A DNA stretch of 64,000 bases from Emticicia sp037153985 (lineage in GTDB: Bacteria > Bacteroidota > Bacteroidia > Cytophagales > Spirosomataceae), in contig NZ_JBBAYI010000001.1 of the NCBI RefSeq assembly GCF_037153985.1, forward strand, positions 558,001-622,000. The letters are read 5' to 3'. Position numbers and translations under genes: made by a program. Shown here piece by piece: positions 41,422 through 50,670 of this stretch. Every line of letters begins with the position of its first letter. Position 1 is the stretch's first letter. A model generated the notes under the pieces. It worked only from the letters and a program-made list of their open reading frames with translations. It did not search any database and had not been told where the DNA came from.

Positions 41422-43026
41422 ATGGCAAGTATAAGCTCATTGATTGAAGAACTGAACCTGAAAACTAAACAAATAAAATTGGGTGGAGGTTTAAAAAAAA
41501 TTCAGGCCCACAAGGCGAAAGGAAAGCTAACGGCGTGGGAACGTATTGAGTACTTAATTGATAAAGACAGTAGTTTTACTGAGTTCGGTGTGTTTGCTGG
41601 TGAAGGGATGTACGAGGACGAAGGAGGCTGCCCCAACGGAGGTGTAATTTGTGGTATTGGCTATGTAAGTGGCCGTATGTGCGTGATAGTTTCGAACGAT
41701 GCAACGGTAAAAGCTGGTGCTTGGTTTCCGATTACTGCTAAGAAAAACCTGCGCGCTCAGGAAATAGCTATGGAAAACCAGCTACCTATTATTTATCTGG
41801 TCGATTCGGCAGGGGTTTTTCTGCCTATGCAAGCAGAAGTTTTTCCTGATAAAGAACATTTTGGACGAATATTCAGAAACAATGCTCAGATGTCGTCAAT
41901 GGGGATTCCGCAGGTAGCAGCTATTATGGGTAGCTGTGTGGCTGGCGGAGCCTATTTGCCGATTATGTCTGACTACGCCCTGATTGTGGAAGGCACAGGT
42001 TCGGTATTTCTGGCGGGTTCTTATCTGGTAAAATCATCAATAGGTGAAGATATCGACAATGAAACGCTGGGAGGTGCTACAACTCATTGTGAGATTTCGG
42101 GGGTGACTGATAATAAATTCCCGAATGATGAAGCCTGCCTTGATGAAATCAGAAAGATTTTTGATAAAATGGGGCATAATACCAAAGCCGGATTTGATAG
42201 AAAAACACCATTACCTCCACTAAAAAATCAGGAAGAAATTTACACTATCTTACCCGACGACAGAACAAAACCTTATGATATGCTCGAAATTATTGAGCGT
42301 ATCGTTGATAACTCTGAATTTGACCAATACAAAAAAGGATATGGACAGACGCTCTTATGTGGCTTAGCCAGAATTGATGGGTGGGCAGTAGGCATTGTGG
42401 CCAACCAACGTAAAATTGTTAAATCTAAAAAAGGCGAAATGCAAATGGGGGGAGTTATCTATTCTGATTCGGCCGATAAAGCTGCACGCTTCATTATGAA
42501 TTGTAATCAACAAAAAATTCCTTTGGTTTTTCTTCAGGATGTAACAGGCTTTATGGTTGGCAGCCGCTCTGAACATGGAGGTATTATTAAAGATGGTGCC
42601 AAAATGGTAAATGCAATGGCTAATTCGGTTGTGCCTAAATTTACTTTTATCGTTGGTAACTCTTACGGAGCTGGCAACTATGCCATGTGTGGTAAAGCCT
42701 ACGACCCTCGGCTGATTTACTCATGGGTTACAGGCCAAATGGCTGTAATGAGCGGAGCTTCGGCTGCAAAAACTTTAGTACAGATACAGGAAGCCACTTT
42801 AAAGGCTAAAGGAATTGAAATAACCGAAGAAAAACAAAAAGAATTACTCAATACAATTACAGACAAGTATAACTCACAGCTAAGCCCCTATTATGCGGCA
42901 GCCAATTTGTGGGTCGATGGCGTAATTGACCCATTACAGACCCGAAAAATAATTTCTATGGGTATTGAAGCGGCCAATCATGCTCCGATTACCAAACGCT
43001 ATAATGTTGGAGTAATTCAAACATAG
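41422..43026 (+). CDS. mccB: Acyl-CoA carboxylase carboxyltransferase (beta) subunit, methylcrotonyl-CoA carboxylase-like
   Basis: Transfers CO2 from biotin to an acyl-CoA, 534 residues. The N half shows EFGVFAGEGMYEDEGGCPNGGVICGIG and IYLVDSAGVFLPMQAEVFPDKEHFGRIFRNNAQMSSMGIPQVAAIMGSCVAGGAYLPIMSD, the close match to methylcrotonyl-CoA carboxylases. The C half shows LLCGLARIDGWAVGIVANQ and FLQDVTGFMVGSRSEHGGIIKDGAKMVNAMANSVVPKFTFIVGNSYGAGNYAMCG. The biotin-carboxylase/biotin carrier subunit is not in this window and must be encoded elsewhere. It is divergent from the acyl-CoA dehydrogenase operon over a 140-base gap, so both may share regulation. Confidence 0.9.
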   Translation: MASISSLIEELNLKTKQIKLGGGLKKIQAHKAKGKLTAWERIEYLIDKDSSFTEFGVFAGEGMYEDEGGCPNGGVICGIGYVSGRMCVIVSNDATVKAGAWFPITAKKNLRAQEIAMENQLPIIYLVDSAGVFLPMQAEVFPDKEHFGRIFRNNAQMSSMGIPQVAAIMGSCVAGGAYLPIMSDYALIVEGTGSVFLAGSYLVKSSIGEDIDNETLGGATTHCEISGVTDNKFPNDEACLDEIRKIFDKMGHNTKAGFDRKTPLPPLKNQEEIYTILPDDRTKPYDMLEIIERIVDNSEFDQYKKGYGQTLLCGLARIDGWAVGIVANQRKIVKSKKGEMQMGGVIYSDSADKAARFIMNCNQQKIPLVFLQDVTGFMVGSRSEHGGIIKDGAKMVNAMANSVVPKFTFIVGNSYGAGNYAMCGKAYDPRLIYSWVTGQMAVMSGASAAKTLVQIQEATLKAKGIEITEEKQKELLNTITDKYNSQLSPYYAAANLWVDGVIDPLQTRKIISMGIEAANHAPITKRYNVGVIQT

Positions 43027-43079
43027 AATAAAATCCTTTCTGAAAGATAAGACATCATATTTTTTAATTGTAATTTCGC

Positions 43080-43110
43080 AAGGCTGATATTATCATATCA
43101 GCCTTTTTTT
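43080..43110 (+). terminator. Intrinsic terminator after mccB
   Basis: AAGGCTGATAT and its partner ATATCAGCCTT (about 43080-43104) form a long stem, followed by TTTTTTT. It lies between mccB and the metalloprotease gene. Confidence 0.88.
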
Positions 43111-43132
43111 AAATCTTCTTGTAATAGCCTCC

Positions 43133-46006
43133 ATGAAAACTAATGTACTCTTTTTAACTTTCTTGCTCTGTATCTCGCATCAAATTCTGGCTCAGGAAAA
43201 TGTCCGAAAAGTCAGTATCGACGTAGGAGCTTATCGCCAGCAACTTAGCACTGCTAAAACAGAAACCAGTTTGGGTATTGGCAATGCACAAAAGTCTGAA
43301 ACTATTGTTTCGCTCCCGCTTCCTGACGGTTCGTCAGCAAAATTCAAGGTCGTTGAATACTCTATTTTACCGAAAGGTGTCAACAGTGATGTAAAAACCT
43401 ATTTAGGCGAACAAGTCGGCAACACAGCCGTTGGTTGCCGAATTACGCTGACAAAAGATAAAATGATTGCTACCATTCAGAGCAATGGTCAGATTATTGT
43501 TATTGAAAGAGACAAATTATCAGTTCTCAGTAATGCCTATGAGGTTTATACACAAACAAGTGAATCGTTTGAATGTAGTTTTAAAGATAACTTGCCTAAT
43601 AATAATCGTATCAAAAATATACAAGCTACCCAGACTTATACGAACGGGAGTAGTTTAAGAACATACCGGATGGCTATTATCGTGACTAATGAATTTTATG
43701 TGAATCGTGGCAATACCGATACCGCTATTAATACTGAAATAGCTGCTATTATAAATAGCCTTAATGGTTTGTATGAAAGAGAAATAGCTGTTAGGTTTAC
43801 GCTGGTTTCGCCTACTAATTCTGCAAGTAGCAATGTTTTTTACCGCAAAACTTCAGATATAAACACTTATTATCAAAATATAAATGCCTTACGAACCGAA
43901 ATGAATACCATTTACGGCACAGCTAATTATGATTTAGGCCATACGCTACATACTACTGGCGGTGGCGTTGCGTATTATGGTGTATGTAATAATAGTTATA
44001 AAGGTGGTGGGTGGTCAGGTAGCACTACTCCATCGAGTGTTTTATTAATGGCTCATGAAGTAGGACATCAGTTTACAGCTCCGCATACTTTTAACGGAAA
44101 CGGAAACGCCAATTGTAGTATTTCAAACAGAAATACCGCAACAGCGTTTGAACCGGGTAGCGGTAGCACTATTATGTCTTATTTTGGTACTTGCCCAGCT
44201 TCACAAAACCTGACTGGCTCGAAGGAATCTTATTTCCATACCAATTCATTAGACAACATGATTTACTATATTCAGACAGGTACCGGAAATACCTGCGGCA
44301 CACCAACTTCAACCGGAAATATGGCTCCGGTAGTTGTGGCGGGGTCTGCCTATACAATCCCTAAAAATACACCTTTTACACTTGTAGGTTCGGGTACTGA
44401 TGCAAACGGAGATATACTTAACTATACATGGGAAGAGTACGATGTGCCAATGGCTCGTGACTCAGGGGCTTTGGGTAATACCAGTAATGGCACTACTGAT
44501 GCCGTTAGTAGTACAACTGCCCCTTTATTCCGTAGCCGGCAAGCTGCTTCTCCTGTAAGAACTTTCCCCAATATAGCCTTTGTTTTAAATAATGCAAATA
44601 ACCCTAATGACCGTGAAGGGGAGGATTTACCCAATGTTGCCCGAACTATGGTTTTCAGACTTACAGCCAGAGATAACCGCTCGGGTGGTGGGGGGGTGGG
44701 TATGAGTTCTGTTACTATTACGGTAGCTGGCGACAAAGGCCCTCTGACTGTTTCAGCCCCGAACGGTGCAGAAAGCCTAACTGCGGGTACATCAACCACT
44801 ATTAACTGGCAAGTAAACAACACAGACTTACTAAGTGCCAATGTAAAAATTTTATTATCAATAGACGGCGGTTTCTCTTTTCCTTTTGTGTTAGCAGGGT
44901 CAACGCCTAACGACGGGCAGGAAACCCTCTTGATACCAGCCAACATTGTGAGTACTTCATTAGGCAGAGTAAAAATAGTAAGTACTAATAGCGTAACCGC
45001 CGAGTTTTTTGATATAAGTAATGCCAATTTCACTATAACATCTGCTTGTAACGCCAGCACTACCTTTATCTGCTCAGAAGAAACAGTTTCAGGCGATGAA
45101 GGCAGTGATGTATTTAACCTTGGGTTATCGAAAGTTACAGGCAATTTGTTTCAGAATAAAAGCAAAACATTTAGTGTTACTGGTGCGGTATCCAGACCAC
45201 TGATTAATTATACAAATAACACGTTTACTACTTGCCAGAATCCGGGGAATTGGACATCCGTTATGGTAAGTTTTCGCGTAAGCAAAACAGGCAATTATGC
45301 AATAAATCCGGTAGGTGATAATGGAGCTGATTTTCAGGCTTTTAGCGTATTCTCTTCAAACACATTCAATTGTTCTACCTTAGTGGGTTCTAATGCTTAT
45401 CAGTATATGAGTTGGCAATCAGGCCGCACTATCGCCCTCAATGAATGTACAACTTACTATATATTAATTTATACTGCTTTTAGCCCACTAAATATTACCT
45501 TAACGATTAACGGCACAGGCGATGTAGTTGAAGTAAAACCTGATACACCCGGCTTCGGTTACACCTATGCTGCCATTAATCAAAGTAATAATCAGATTAC
45601 CAGCTTATCGGCTTCTTCCAATTTCAGTTCGCTGTCAAGCGGCACTTTCACGGTTTATGGGCTATCGTATGAAAACGGATTTGACACCAGTAGTTTACTA
45701 AATAAAACGCTCGAACAAGCCTATTCGCTTGGAAGTTGTATTCTTTTCAGTAACAATAGCAAACAGTTAAATATTGCTGCGCTCCCCTGCCCTACTACGC
45801 TTACACTTATCAATCCGAACGATAATATCAGTTCAGGAGATATTACCAGACAAGCCTCGGCAGGTAGTGGTAAAATAATTGCCACTAACTATGTAACAGG
45901 TTCAGGCACTAGGGCTAATTATCAGGCAAAGGCTATTGAACTTAATGCAGGTTTTAAAGCTGAGAGTGGAACAGTTTTTAAAGCTGAGACTGGCGGCTGC
46001 AATTAA
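43133..46006 (+). CDS. Secreted reprolysin-like zinc metalloprotease with C-terminal coathanger-type domain
   Basis: A 957-residue secreted protease. After a Sec signal peptide (residues 1-20) comes a propeptide-like region (to about 175), then the metzincin domain: zinc ligands His308, His312 and His318 in MAHEVGHQFTAPHTFNG (HExxHxxxxxH, where the usual Gly is Thr) and Met348 in STIMSYFGTC (Met-turn). A beta-sandwich block (about 395-640), a CUB-like/pre-peptidase region and a terminal domain (about 870-957: TLINPNDNISSGDITRQAS...FKAESGTVFKAETGGC) follow. The terminal domain is shared with the esterase at 16027 and may be a secretion or surface-anchoring signal. Single gene with terminators on both sides. 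Confidence 0.88.
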   Translation: MKTNVLFLTFLLCISHQILAQENVRKVSIDVGAYRQQLSTAKTETSLGIGNAQKSETIVSLPLPDGSSAKFKVVEYSILPKGVNSDVKTYLGEQVGNTAVGCRITLTKDKMIATIQSNGQIIVIERDKLSVLSNAYEVYTQTSESFECSFKDNLPNNNRIKNIQATQTYTNGSSLRTYRMAIIVTNEFYVNRGNTDTAINTEIAAIINSLNGLYEREIAVRFTLVSPTNSASSNVFYRKTSDINTYYQNINALRTEMNTIYGTANYDLGHTLHTTGGGVAYYGVCNNSYKGGGWSGSTTPSSVLLMAHEVGHQFTAPHTFNGNGNANCSISNRNTATAFEPGSGSTIMSYFGTCPASQNLTGSKESYFHTNSLDNMIYYIQTGTGNTCGTPTSTGNMAPVVVAGSAYTIPKNTPFTLVGSGTDANGDILNYTWEEYDVPMARDSGALGNTSNGTTDAVSSTTAPLFRSRQAASPVRTFPNIAFVLNNANNPNDREGEDLPNVARTMVFRLTARDNRSGGGGVGMSSVTITVAGDKGPLTVSAPNGAESLTAGTSTTINWQVNNTDLLSANVKILLSIDGGFSFPFVLAGSTPNDGQETLLIPANIVSTSLGRVKIVSTNSVTAEFFDISNANFTITSACNASTTFICSEETVSGDEGSDVFNLGLSKVTGNLFQNKSKTFSVTGAVSRPLINYTNNTFTTCQNPGNWTSVMVSFRVSKTGNYAINPVGDNGADFQAFSVFSSNTFNCSTLVGSNAYQYMSWQSGRTIALNECTTYYILIYTAFSPLNITLTINGTGDVVEVKPDTPGFGYTYAAINQSNNQITSLSASSNFSSLSSGTFTVYGLSYENGFDTSSLLNKTLEQAYSLGSCILFSNNSKQLNIAALPCPTTLTLINPNDNISSGDITRQASAGSGKIIATNYVTGSGTRANYQAKAIELNAGFKAESGTVFKAETGGCN

Positions 46007-46022
46007 TTTTTTTTTATCTATG

Positions 46023-46055
46023 AAAAATCCTATATCTGGCACGATATGGGATTTT
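46023..46055 (+). terminator. Intrinsic terminator after the metalloprotease
   Basis: AAAATCCTATATC and GATATGGGATTTT pair with a single T-G wobble, followed by CTTTTA. Confidence 0.75.
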
Positions 46056-46337
46056 CTTTTATATGGGCAAATAATCTACACAATACAATCGGAAAGGAGA
46101 TTTTATTCCGCGATACTCCCGTAATCAATATTAAATTATAGATGGCATAATTATTTAATATTGTCTGACATTAATATAACTTTTCACGAAATAATACTAA
46201 TCTGTCAGATATAAGCGTATTTTTTTTTCTCTTATTGAAATCCAGATCTATTATTACTCCGTAAGTGCAATCAAGTATTACAATAAAAATAAATCCATCT
46301 GTAACTCTCAAAAGTTACTTTCATTTAAAAACAATTC
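46056..46337 (+). other. Gene-free A+T-rich leader before the ferritin-like pair
   Basis: About 280 bases with no reading frame worth a call. It must hold the promoter of the two ferritin-like genes; no confident TTG-N20-TAnnTTTG match was found. Confidence 0.5.
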
Positions 46338-47060
46338 ATGCCCATGGAAACACCTCGTTTCGATTCATCGCCTGTTGCCCGCGTAAAAGATGAATCAGTT
46401 AAATCCGTTGACAGACGTAATTTTTTAAGAAATGCAGGGCTTACTACTGTAGCCGGAGCCGTTTTTTTAGCAGGTTGTGATAAGGACGATACCATGACAC
46501 CAAGTGCTACTGCCGTAGATTTAGGGTCTGGTGATGTTGGTATCCTTAATTATGCTTACGCCCTTGAACAACTGGAAGCTGCCTTTTACACACAAGTGGT
46601 GGCATCGCCATATTCAGGAATTACCGATGCCGAAAAAACCTTACTTACCGAAATTCGTGACCACGAAATTATTCACCGTGATTTTTTCAAAGCAGCTTTG
46701 GCAGATAAAGCCATTCCAAACCTAGAGGTAGATTTTTCTTCAATTGATTTTAGTAACAGAGCCAGTGTATTAGGTGCCGCAAAATTATTTGAAGATACAG
46801 GTGTACAAGCCTACAATGGTGCAGGCAAGCTCATTCAGAATGCTACTTATTTGTTACTTGCAGGTAAAATTGTATCTGTTGAAGCCCGCCACGCAGCCGC
46901 CATCAGAGATTTGTTATCGCCGAATTCGGCTTCTTTTGCCGGTGATGACATCATTGATAACAATGGTCTTGACAAAGCCGTGAAACCAGCTGATATTCTT
47001 ATGGCTGTAAAAGGCTTTGTAAAAAATTCAATTAATGGTTCTAATCTTCCAACTGCATAA
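46338..47060 (+). CDS. Exported ferritin-like (PF13668-type) lipoprotein, Tat signal
   Basis: A 240-residue protein with a Tat-type signal (Arg26-Arg27 in DRRNFLRNAGLTTVAG) that ends in a lipobox LAGC (Cys47), so the mature form should be a membrane-anchored lipoprotein. The four-helix ferritin-like domain has ILNYAYALEQLEAAFY, ExxH in IRDHEIIHRDFF, an acidic FEDTGVQAYNG, and ExxH in VEARHAAAIRDLL: the pattern of a diiron carboxylate site. Iron storage, oxidation or desiccation roles are known in the wider family, but none can be assigned here. An alternative ATG is six bases downstream. Twelve bases separate it from its paralogue. Confidence 0.88.
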   Translation: MPMETPRFDSSPVARVKDESVKSVDRRNFLRNAGLTTVAGAVFLAGCDKDDTMTPSATAVDLGSGDVGILNYAYALEQLEAAFYTQVVASPYSGITDAEKTLLTEIRDHEIIHRDFFKAALADKAIPNLEVDFSSIDFSNRASVLGAAKLFEDTGVQAYNGAGKLIQNATYLLLAGKIVSVEARHAAAIRDLLSPNSASFAGDDIIDNNGLDKAVKPADILMAVKGFVKNSINGSNLPTA

Positions 47061-47071
47061 AAAATCCGACA

Positions 47072-47869
47072 ATGAATATTTTCAATATAATTTCAGAACT
47101 AGAAAAAGTGGACGCAGATGTTCACGAGAAACTGGATTTCTTTTCACGCCGTAGTCTATTTAACACGCTAGGCAAAAAAGTTTCAGCATTAGCTATTCCT
47201 GCTTTGCTGGCAACTTCGCTACAAAAGGCTTATGCAACTACTTCAGGCGCAATTGATGTATTAAACTATGCCCTTACGCTTGAATATTTGGAAAATGATT
47301 TTTATATGATGGGCAATAACGCCTCAGGATTGATTCCGGCTGCAGAAAAACCAATTTTTACGCAAATTGGTAAACATGAGTCACAACACGTAGCATTTTT
47401 ACAAGCTGCGCTTGGAACTAAAGCAGTAGCTAAACCGAAATTTGATTTTACAGGAAAAGGAGCATTCGCCGATGTATTTACAAGCTATAAAACATTTGCT
47501 ATTGTTTCGCACGCTTTAGAAGACACAGGCGTAAGAGCCTACAAAGGGCAAGCAGGGAATCTGATGACAGCCGAAGACAAACCTTTGTTAGAGTACGCGT
47601 TGCAAATACACTCGGTTGAAGCACGCCATGCTTCTGTGGTGAGACGCCTACTTAATAAAAATGCGTTTGTTACAGGTGCCAAAGGCTGGATTACATTGAA
47701 TGAAGGCTCTCCGGCAGCAGTTTATGCTGGTGAAGACAATACTACTCAAGGAGGTGTAAATCTGGAAGGGATTGCAGGTAAATCAAAACAGGCAGTAACC
47801 GAAGCTTTTGACGAACCACTAACTAAAGAACAAGTATTAGCCATAGCTTCTTTATTTATTACAGCCTAA
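47072..47869 (+). CDS. Exported ferritin-like (PF13668-type) protein, tandem paralogue
   Basis: A 265-residue paralogue of the upstream gene. It has a Tat-like signal (Arg26-Arg27 in SRRSLFNTLGKKVSALAIPALLATSLQKAYA) without a lipobox cysteine, so it is likely soluble periplasmic while the upstream protein is lipid-anchored. The ferritin-like helices carry VLNYALTLEYLENDFY, KHESQHVAFLQAAL, LEDTGVRAYKG and VEARHASVVRRLL, keeping the same diiron ligands. An about 45-residue C-terminal extension follows. It ends 24 bases before a very strong terminator, so the two genes form a dedicated bicistronic operon. Confidence 0.88.
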   Translation: MNIFNIISELEKVDADVHEKLDFFSRRSLFNTLGKKVSALAIPALLATSLQKAYATTSGAIDVLNYALTLEYLENDFYMMGNNASGLIPAAEKPIFTQIGKHESQHVAFLQAALGTKAVAKPKFDFTGKGAFADVFTSYKTFAIVSHALEDTGVRAYKGQAGNLMTAEDKPLLEYALQIHSVEARHASVVRRLLNKNAFVTGAKGWITLNEGSPAAVYAGEDNTTQGGVNLEGIAGKSKQAVTEAFDEPLTKEQVLAIASLFITA

Positions 47870-47893
47870 TAAAATAAAGTATTGTTTATAACT

Positions 47894-47931
47894 AAACGGG
47901 TTTTGTTTCATGATTGAAACAAAACCCGTTT
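47894..47931. terminator. Very strong bidirectional intrinsic terminator
   Basis: Arms of 17 bases (AAACGGGTTTTGTTTCA with TGAAACAAAACCCGTTT) pair perfectly across a TGAT loop. It separates the ferritin-like operon from the converging MBL hydrolase gene. Confidence 0.92.
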
Positions 47932-47961
47932 GTTTATATTACTTACTAGCGCATGAAAGAT

Positions 47962-49068
47962 TTAGATTTCCCACCAGACTTTATCAGGGAGGTTTTCATC
48001 TATTATTACAGGTTCACCAATCATGGGGGTTGTTATAGCCAGATTAGTTTTATCGGCAGCTACTTTTAGTCTTTTAATGGGTTCATTCCATGAATGATTT
48101 GCCAGTATAAATTTACCCCAATGCACGGGTAATAACACATTGGCTTGTAAATCTTTGGCGGCTTGGGCGGTTTGCTCAGGAAACATGTGTATATATGGCC
48201 ATTCTTCTCCATACTGACCATTTTCTACCATTGCTATGTCAAACGGGCCATATTTATCCCCTATTTCTTTGAAATGTGTATCATAACCGGAGTCTCCGCC
48301 AAGAAATAGCTTATAGCCGTGTATATTTACAATGAAGGCTGTCCATAGTGTTTTGCCCCTTGTTAATGCACGTCCAGAAAAATGGCGAGCCGGAGCAGCT
48401 ATTACCTCAATATCTGACGAGTGTTTATGGTTGTCCCACCAATCAAATTCAATTATTTTTTCTGGAGGCACACCCCAGAACTCCAGATGGGAGCCAATCC
48501 CGAGTGCCACACAAAATTTTTTCACTTTAGGTTTTAGTTCTTCAATGGTTTTATAGTCGAGATGGTCATAATGGTCATGCGACAAAAAAAGCATATCAAT
48601 CTCAGGCAGGTCACTTACCGAATAAATATCTGTACCTTTAAAAGCTCTGCCAAAAGCACCAATTGGAGAAACCGAACCGCTCATGACTGGGTCAATCAAA
48701 ATTGTAGTATCTTTTGATTTGATAAAATATGTCGAGTGTCCAAACCACACAATAGTTGGTTTATCGGCTTTCAACGTATGCAAATTTGTTCTAACCGACG
48801 GTATTATTTTAGCGGGAGCCGCATCTTTTGGTCGATTAAAGAAATCTTTAAGCATTTTCAGGTAAGAGGCATCTTTCAATGTTACTTCTGTGGGAGAAAG
48901 ATTTTGAAATGAATCATTTTTGTAATTAGACGACTTCAGCACTCTTTTCAAACGCGCTCCCCATGGATTCTTACCAAAAAACTTTTGTCTCATAAATATT
49001 ATCGCACTAACTGCTGACAGCGTTATAAACGTTGAAAAGACAATGAATGTCCTTCGGGTTAATTTCAT
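47962..49068 (-). CDS. MBL-fold metallo-hydrolase (UlaG/NAPE-PLD-like), membrane-anchored N terminus
   Basis: A 368-residue metallo-beta-lactamase-fold hydrolase. An N-terminal hydrophobic segment (about 8-26, TFIVFSTFITLSAVSAIIF) suggests inner-membrane anchoring or export. The metal motif is FLSHDHYDHLD (HxHxDH), followed by WWDNHKHSSDIEVIAAPARHFSGR and LFLGGDSGYDTHF, with PVHWGKFILANHSWNEPIKR near the C terminus. These are characteristic of the N-acyl-phosphatidylethanolamine phospholipase D branch, but activity is not proven. It lies 12 bases downstream of the aldehyde dehydrogenase on the same strand, so the two are probably co-transcribed. Confidence 0.88.
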   Translation of the reverse strand: MKLTRRTFIVFSTFITLSAVSAIIFMRQKFFGKNPWGARLKRVLKSSNYKNDSFQNLSPTEVTLKDASYLKMLKDFFNRPKDAAPAKIIPSVRTNLHTLKADKPTIVWFGHSTYFIKSKDTTILIDPVMSGSVSPIGAFGRAFKGTDIYSVSDLPEIDMLFLSHDHYDHLDYKTIEELKPKVKKFCVALGIGSHLEFWGVPPEKIIEFDWWDNHKHSSDIEVIAAPARHFSGRALTRGKTLWTAFIVNIHGYKLFLGGDSGYDTHFKEIGDKYGPFDIAMVENGQYGEEWPYIHMFPEQTAQAAKDLQANVLLPVHWGKFILANHSWNEPIKRLKVAADKTNLAITTPMIGEPVIIDENLPDKVWWEI

Positions 49069-49080
49069 TCTTACTTATTA

Positions 49081-50496
49081 TTAAAACCACCTGATGATAA
49101 AGTCAAGCATTTTCAGTTTCAGGTTTGTAGCTGGTGGATGAAACAAACTGAATGCTGAAAACTTATTTTCTACTACACCTTTTTTATTGGAAAACTCTTC
49201 AAAACCAAATCTTCCGAACGATTTACCGATACCCGAATTATTTACACCACCAAAAGGAAGGTAGTCTTGCAGATAATGGATAGAGGTTTCATTCACAACC
49301 ACCGACCCCGAAGACGTATTCAACGTAAAGTAATCGATATTCTGGCGTTTTTTACTGAAAATATACAAAGCCAAAGGTTTTTCACGCGCATTTATATAAG
49401 AGATTACTTCTTGGTGCGTATCAAACTCCATAACTGGCAATACAGGGCCAAATATTTCGTGTTGCATAATTTGCATATCATCGTTCACATTGGTTATTAC
49501 GGTTGGTTCAATGTAATTTTCATCAGCCTTTGTTTTGCCACCAACAGCTATTTCAGCACCTTTGCCAATTGCTTCATCTATTAAACCCTTAACCCTGTTA
49601 AAATGGTTCCGGTTAATGATTCTGCAATAATCTTCGGCTTTTGAGGCGTCTTCTCCATACATTTTTTTAAGGTAACGCCCTACCTCCTCAACAAAAGCCT
49701 TCGTTTTTGACCTATGAATATACACGTAATCGGGTGCAATACAGGTTTGGCCGTTATTCAGAAACTTTTCGGCTGTAATAGCATGAGCTGCCTGCATAAT
49801 ATTGGCGGTTTCATCAATAATGGTGGGTGATTTCCCGCCCAATTCCAGTGTAACTGAAGCCAGATATTTTGAAGCTGCCTGCATCACTACTTTTCCGATA
49901 GCCGGACTACCAGTAAAGAATATGTGGTTGAATGGCAAACCTAACAGAATAGTTGATACCTCCACGTCTCCTTCTACAACTGCTACCTCATTTTTATCAA
50001 ATAATTCGTTTATCATGTCTGATAACAAATGTGAGGCGTTTACAGATATTTCAGAAGGCTTTATAATGACTGCATTTCCGGCGGCAACAGCTTGCAGCAA
50101 AGGCTTTAGTGTAAGGTTAAATGGGTAATTCCAGGGGCTTATAATCAGGCAGTTACCTTTGGGTTCGTGTATAATTTTGCTTACGGTACCCATCATTCTG
50201 AGTGGGGTTTCTACTTCCTCTGGCCGCATCCATTCTCCTAGATGCTTCATTATATATTTAGCCTCAGCAATAATGGGCATTATTTCACTTATTTTGACCT
50301 CAGAAGGGCGTTTTTTTGAATCGGCATACAATGACGCATTAATGCGCTCTTCGTTGGCAAGTACCCAATCCATTATCTTTTTTATTTTTTTGATACGCTC
50401 TTTGGCTGTTGTACTGGCAAGCTGAAGCAGATTTGTTTTTTGTAATTGGAACAGCGCGTTTATTTCTGTTTCGCTGGTAGATATGGTCTTGGTCAT
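49081..50496 (-). CDS. Aldehyde dehydrogenase family protein (ALDH3-like)
   Basis: NAD(P)-dependent oxidation of an aldehyde, 471 residues. Seen are ISPWNYPFNLTLKPLLQAVAAGNAVIIKPSE (cofactor site), FFTGSPAIGKVVMQAASK, LELGGKSPTIIDETANI (catalytic glutamate) and FLNNGQTCIAPDYVYIHRSK (catalytic cysteine), then QHEIFGPVLPVMEFD. The C terminus ending KLKMLDFIIRWF is hydrophobic, as in fatty-aldehyde or coniferyl-aldehyde dehydrogenases of the ALDH3 type. The ATG at 50496 is chosen over a TTG ten codons upstream. With the NAPE-PLD-like hydrolase downstream, a lipid-aldehyde link is a possible inference. Confidence 0.9.
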   Translation of the reverse strand: MTKTISTSETEINALFQLQKTNLLQLASTTAKERIKKIKKIMDWVLANEERINASLYADSKKRPSEVKISEIMPIIAEAKYIMKHLGEWMRPEEVETPLRMMGTVSKIIHEPKGNCLIISPWNYPFNLTLKPLLQAVAAGNAVIIKPSEISVNASHLLSDMINELFDKNEVAVVEGDVEVSTILLGLPFNHIFFTGSPAIGKVVMQAASKYLASVTLELGGKSPTIIDETANIMQAAHAITAEKFLNNGQTCIAPDYVYIHRSKTKAFVEEVGRYLKKMYGEDASKAEDYCRIINRNHFNRVKGLIDEAIGKGAEIAVGGKTKADENYIEPTVITNVNDDMQIMQHEIFGPVLPVMEFDTHQEVISYINAREKPLALYIFSKKRQNIDYFTLNTSSGSVVVNETSIHYLQDYLPFGGVNNSGIGKSFGRFGFEEFSNKKGVVENKFSAFSLFHPPATNLKLKMLDFIIRWF

Positions 50497-50670
50497 TGGC
50501 CTGCTGATTTTAGAGTTATGCAACAAAATTCACAAAATTTCTTTTAATTATACAAAAAACTTTCAAAAACAAAACACATTTGGTGAATTACTAAAATTTT
50601 TAGATATTCGGGAGGTATTTAAGGGTCTAAAAGCCTTTTCGTTCATATTCACACCTTAATAGAAGGCAAG

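Noticed and set aside
44422..45144. A 240-codon open frame antisense to the metalloprotease gene
   Set aside because: It is a shadow of the Thr/Ser/Val-rich coding region on the other strand; composition is Leu/Thr/Ala/Pro-rich without a recognisable family, and the sense frame has full domain support.
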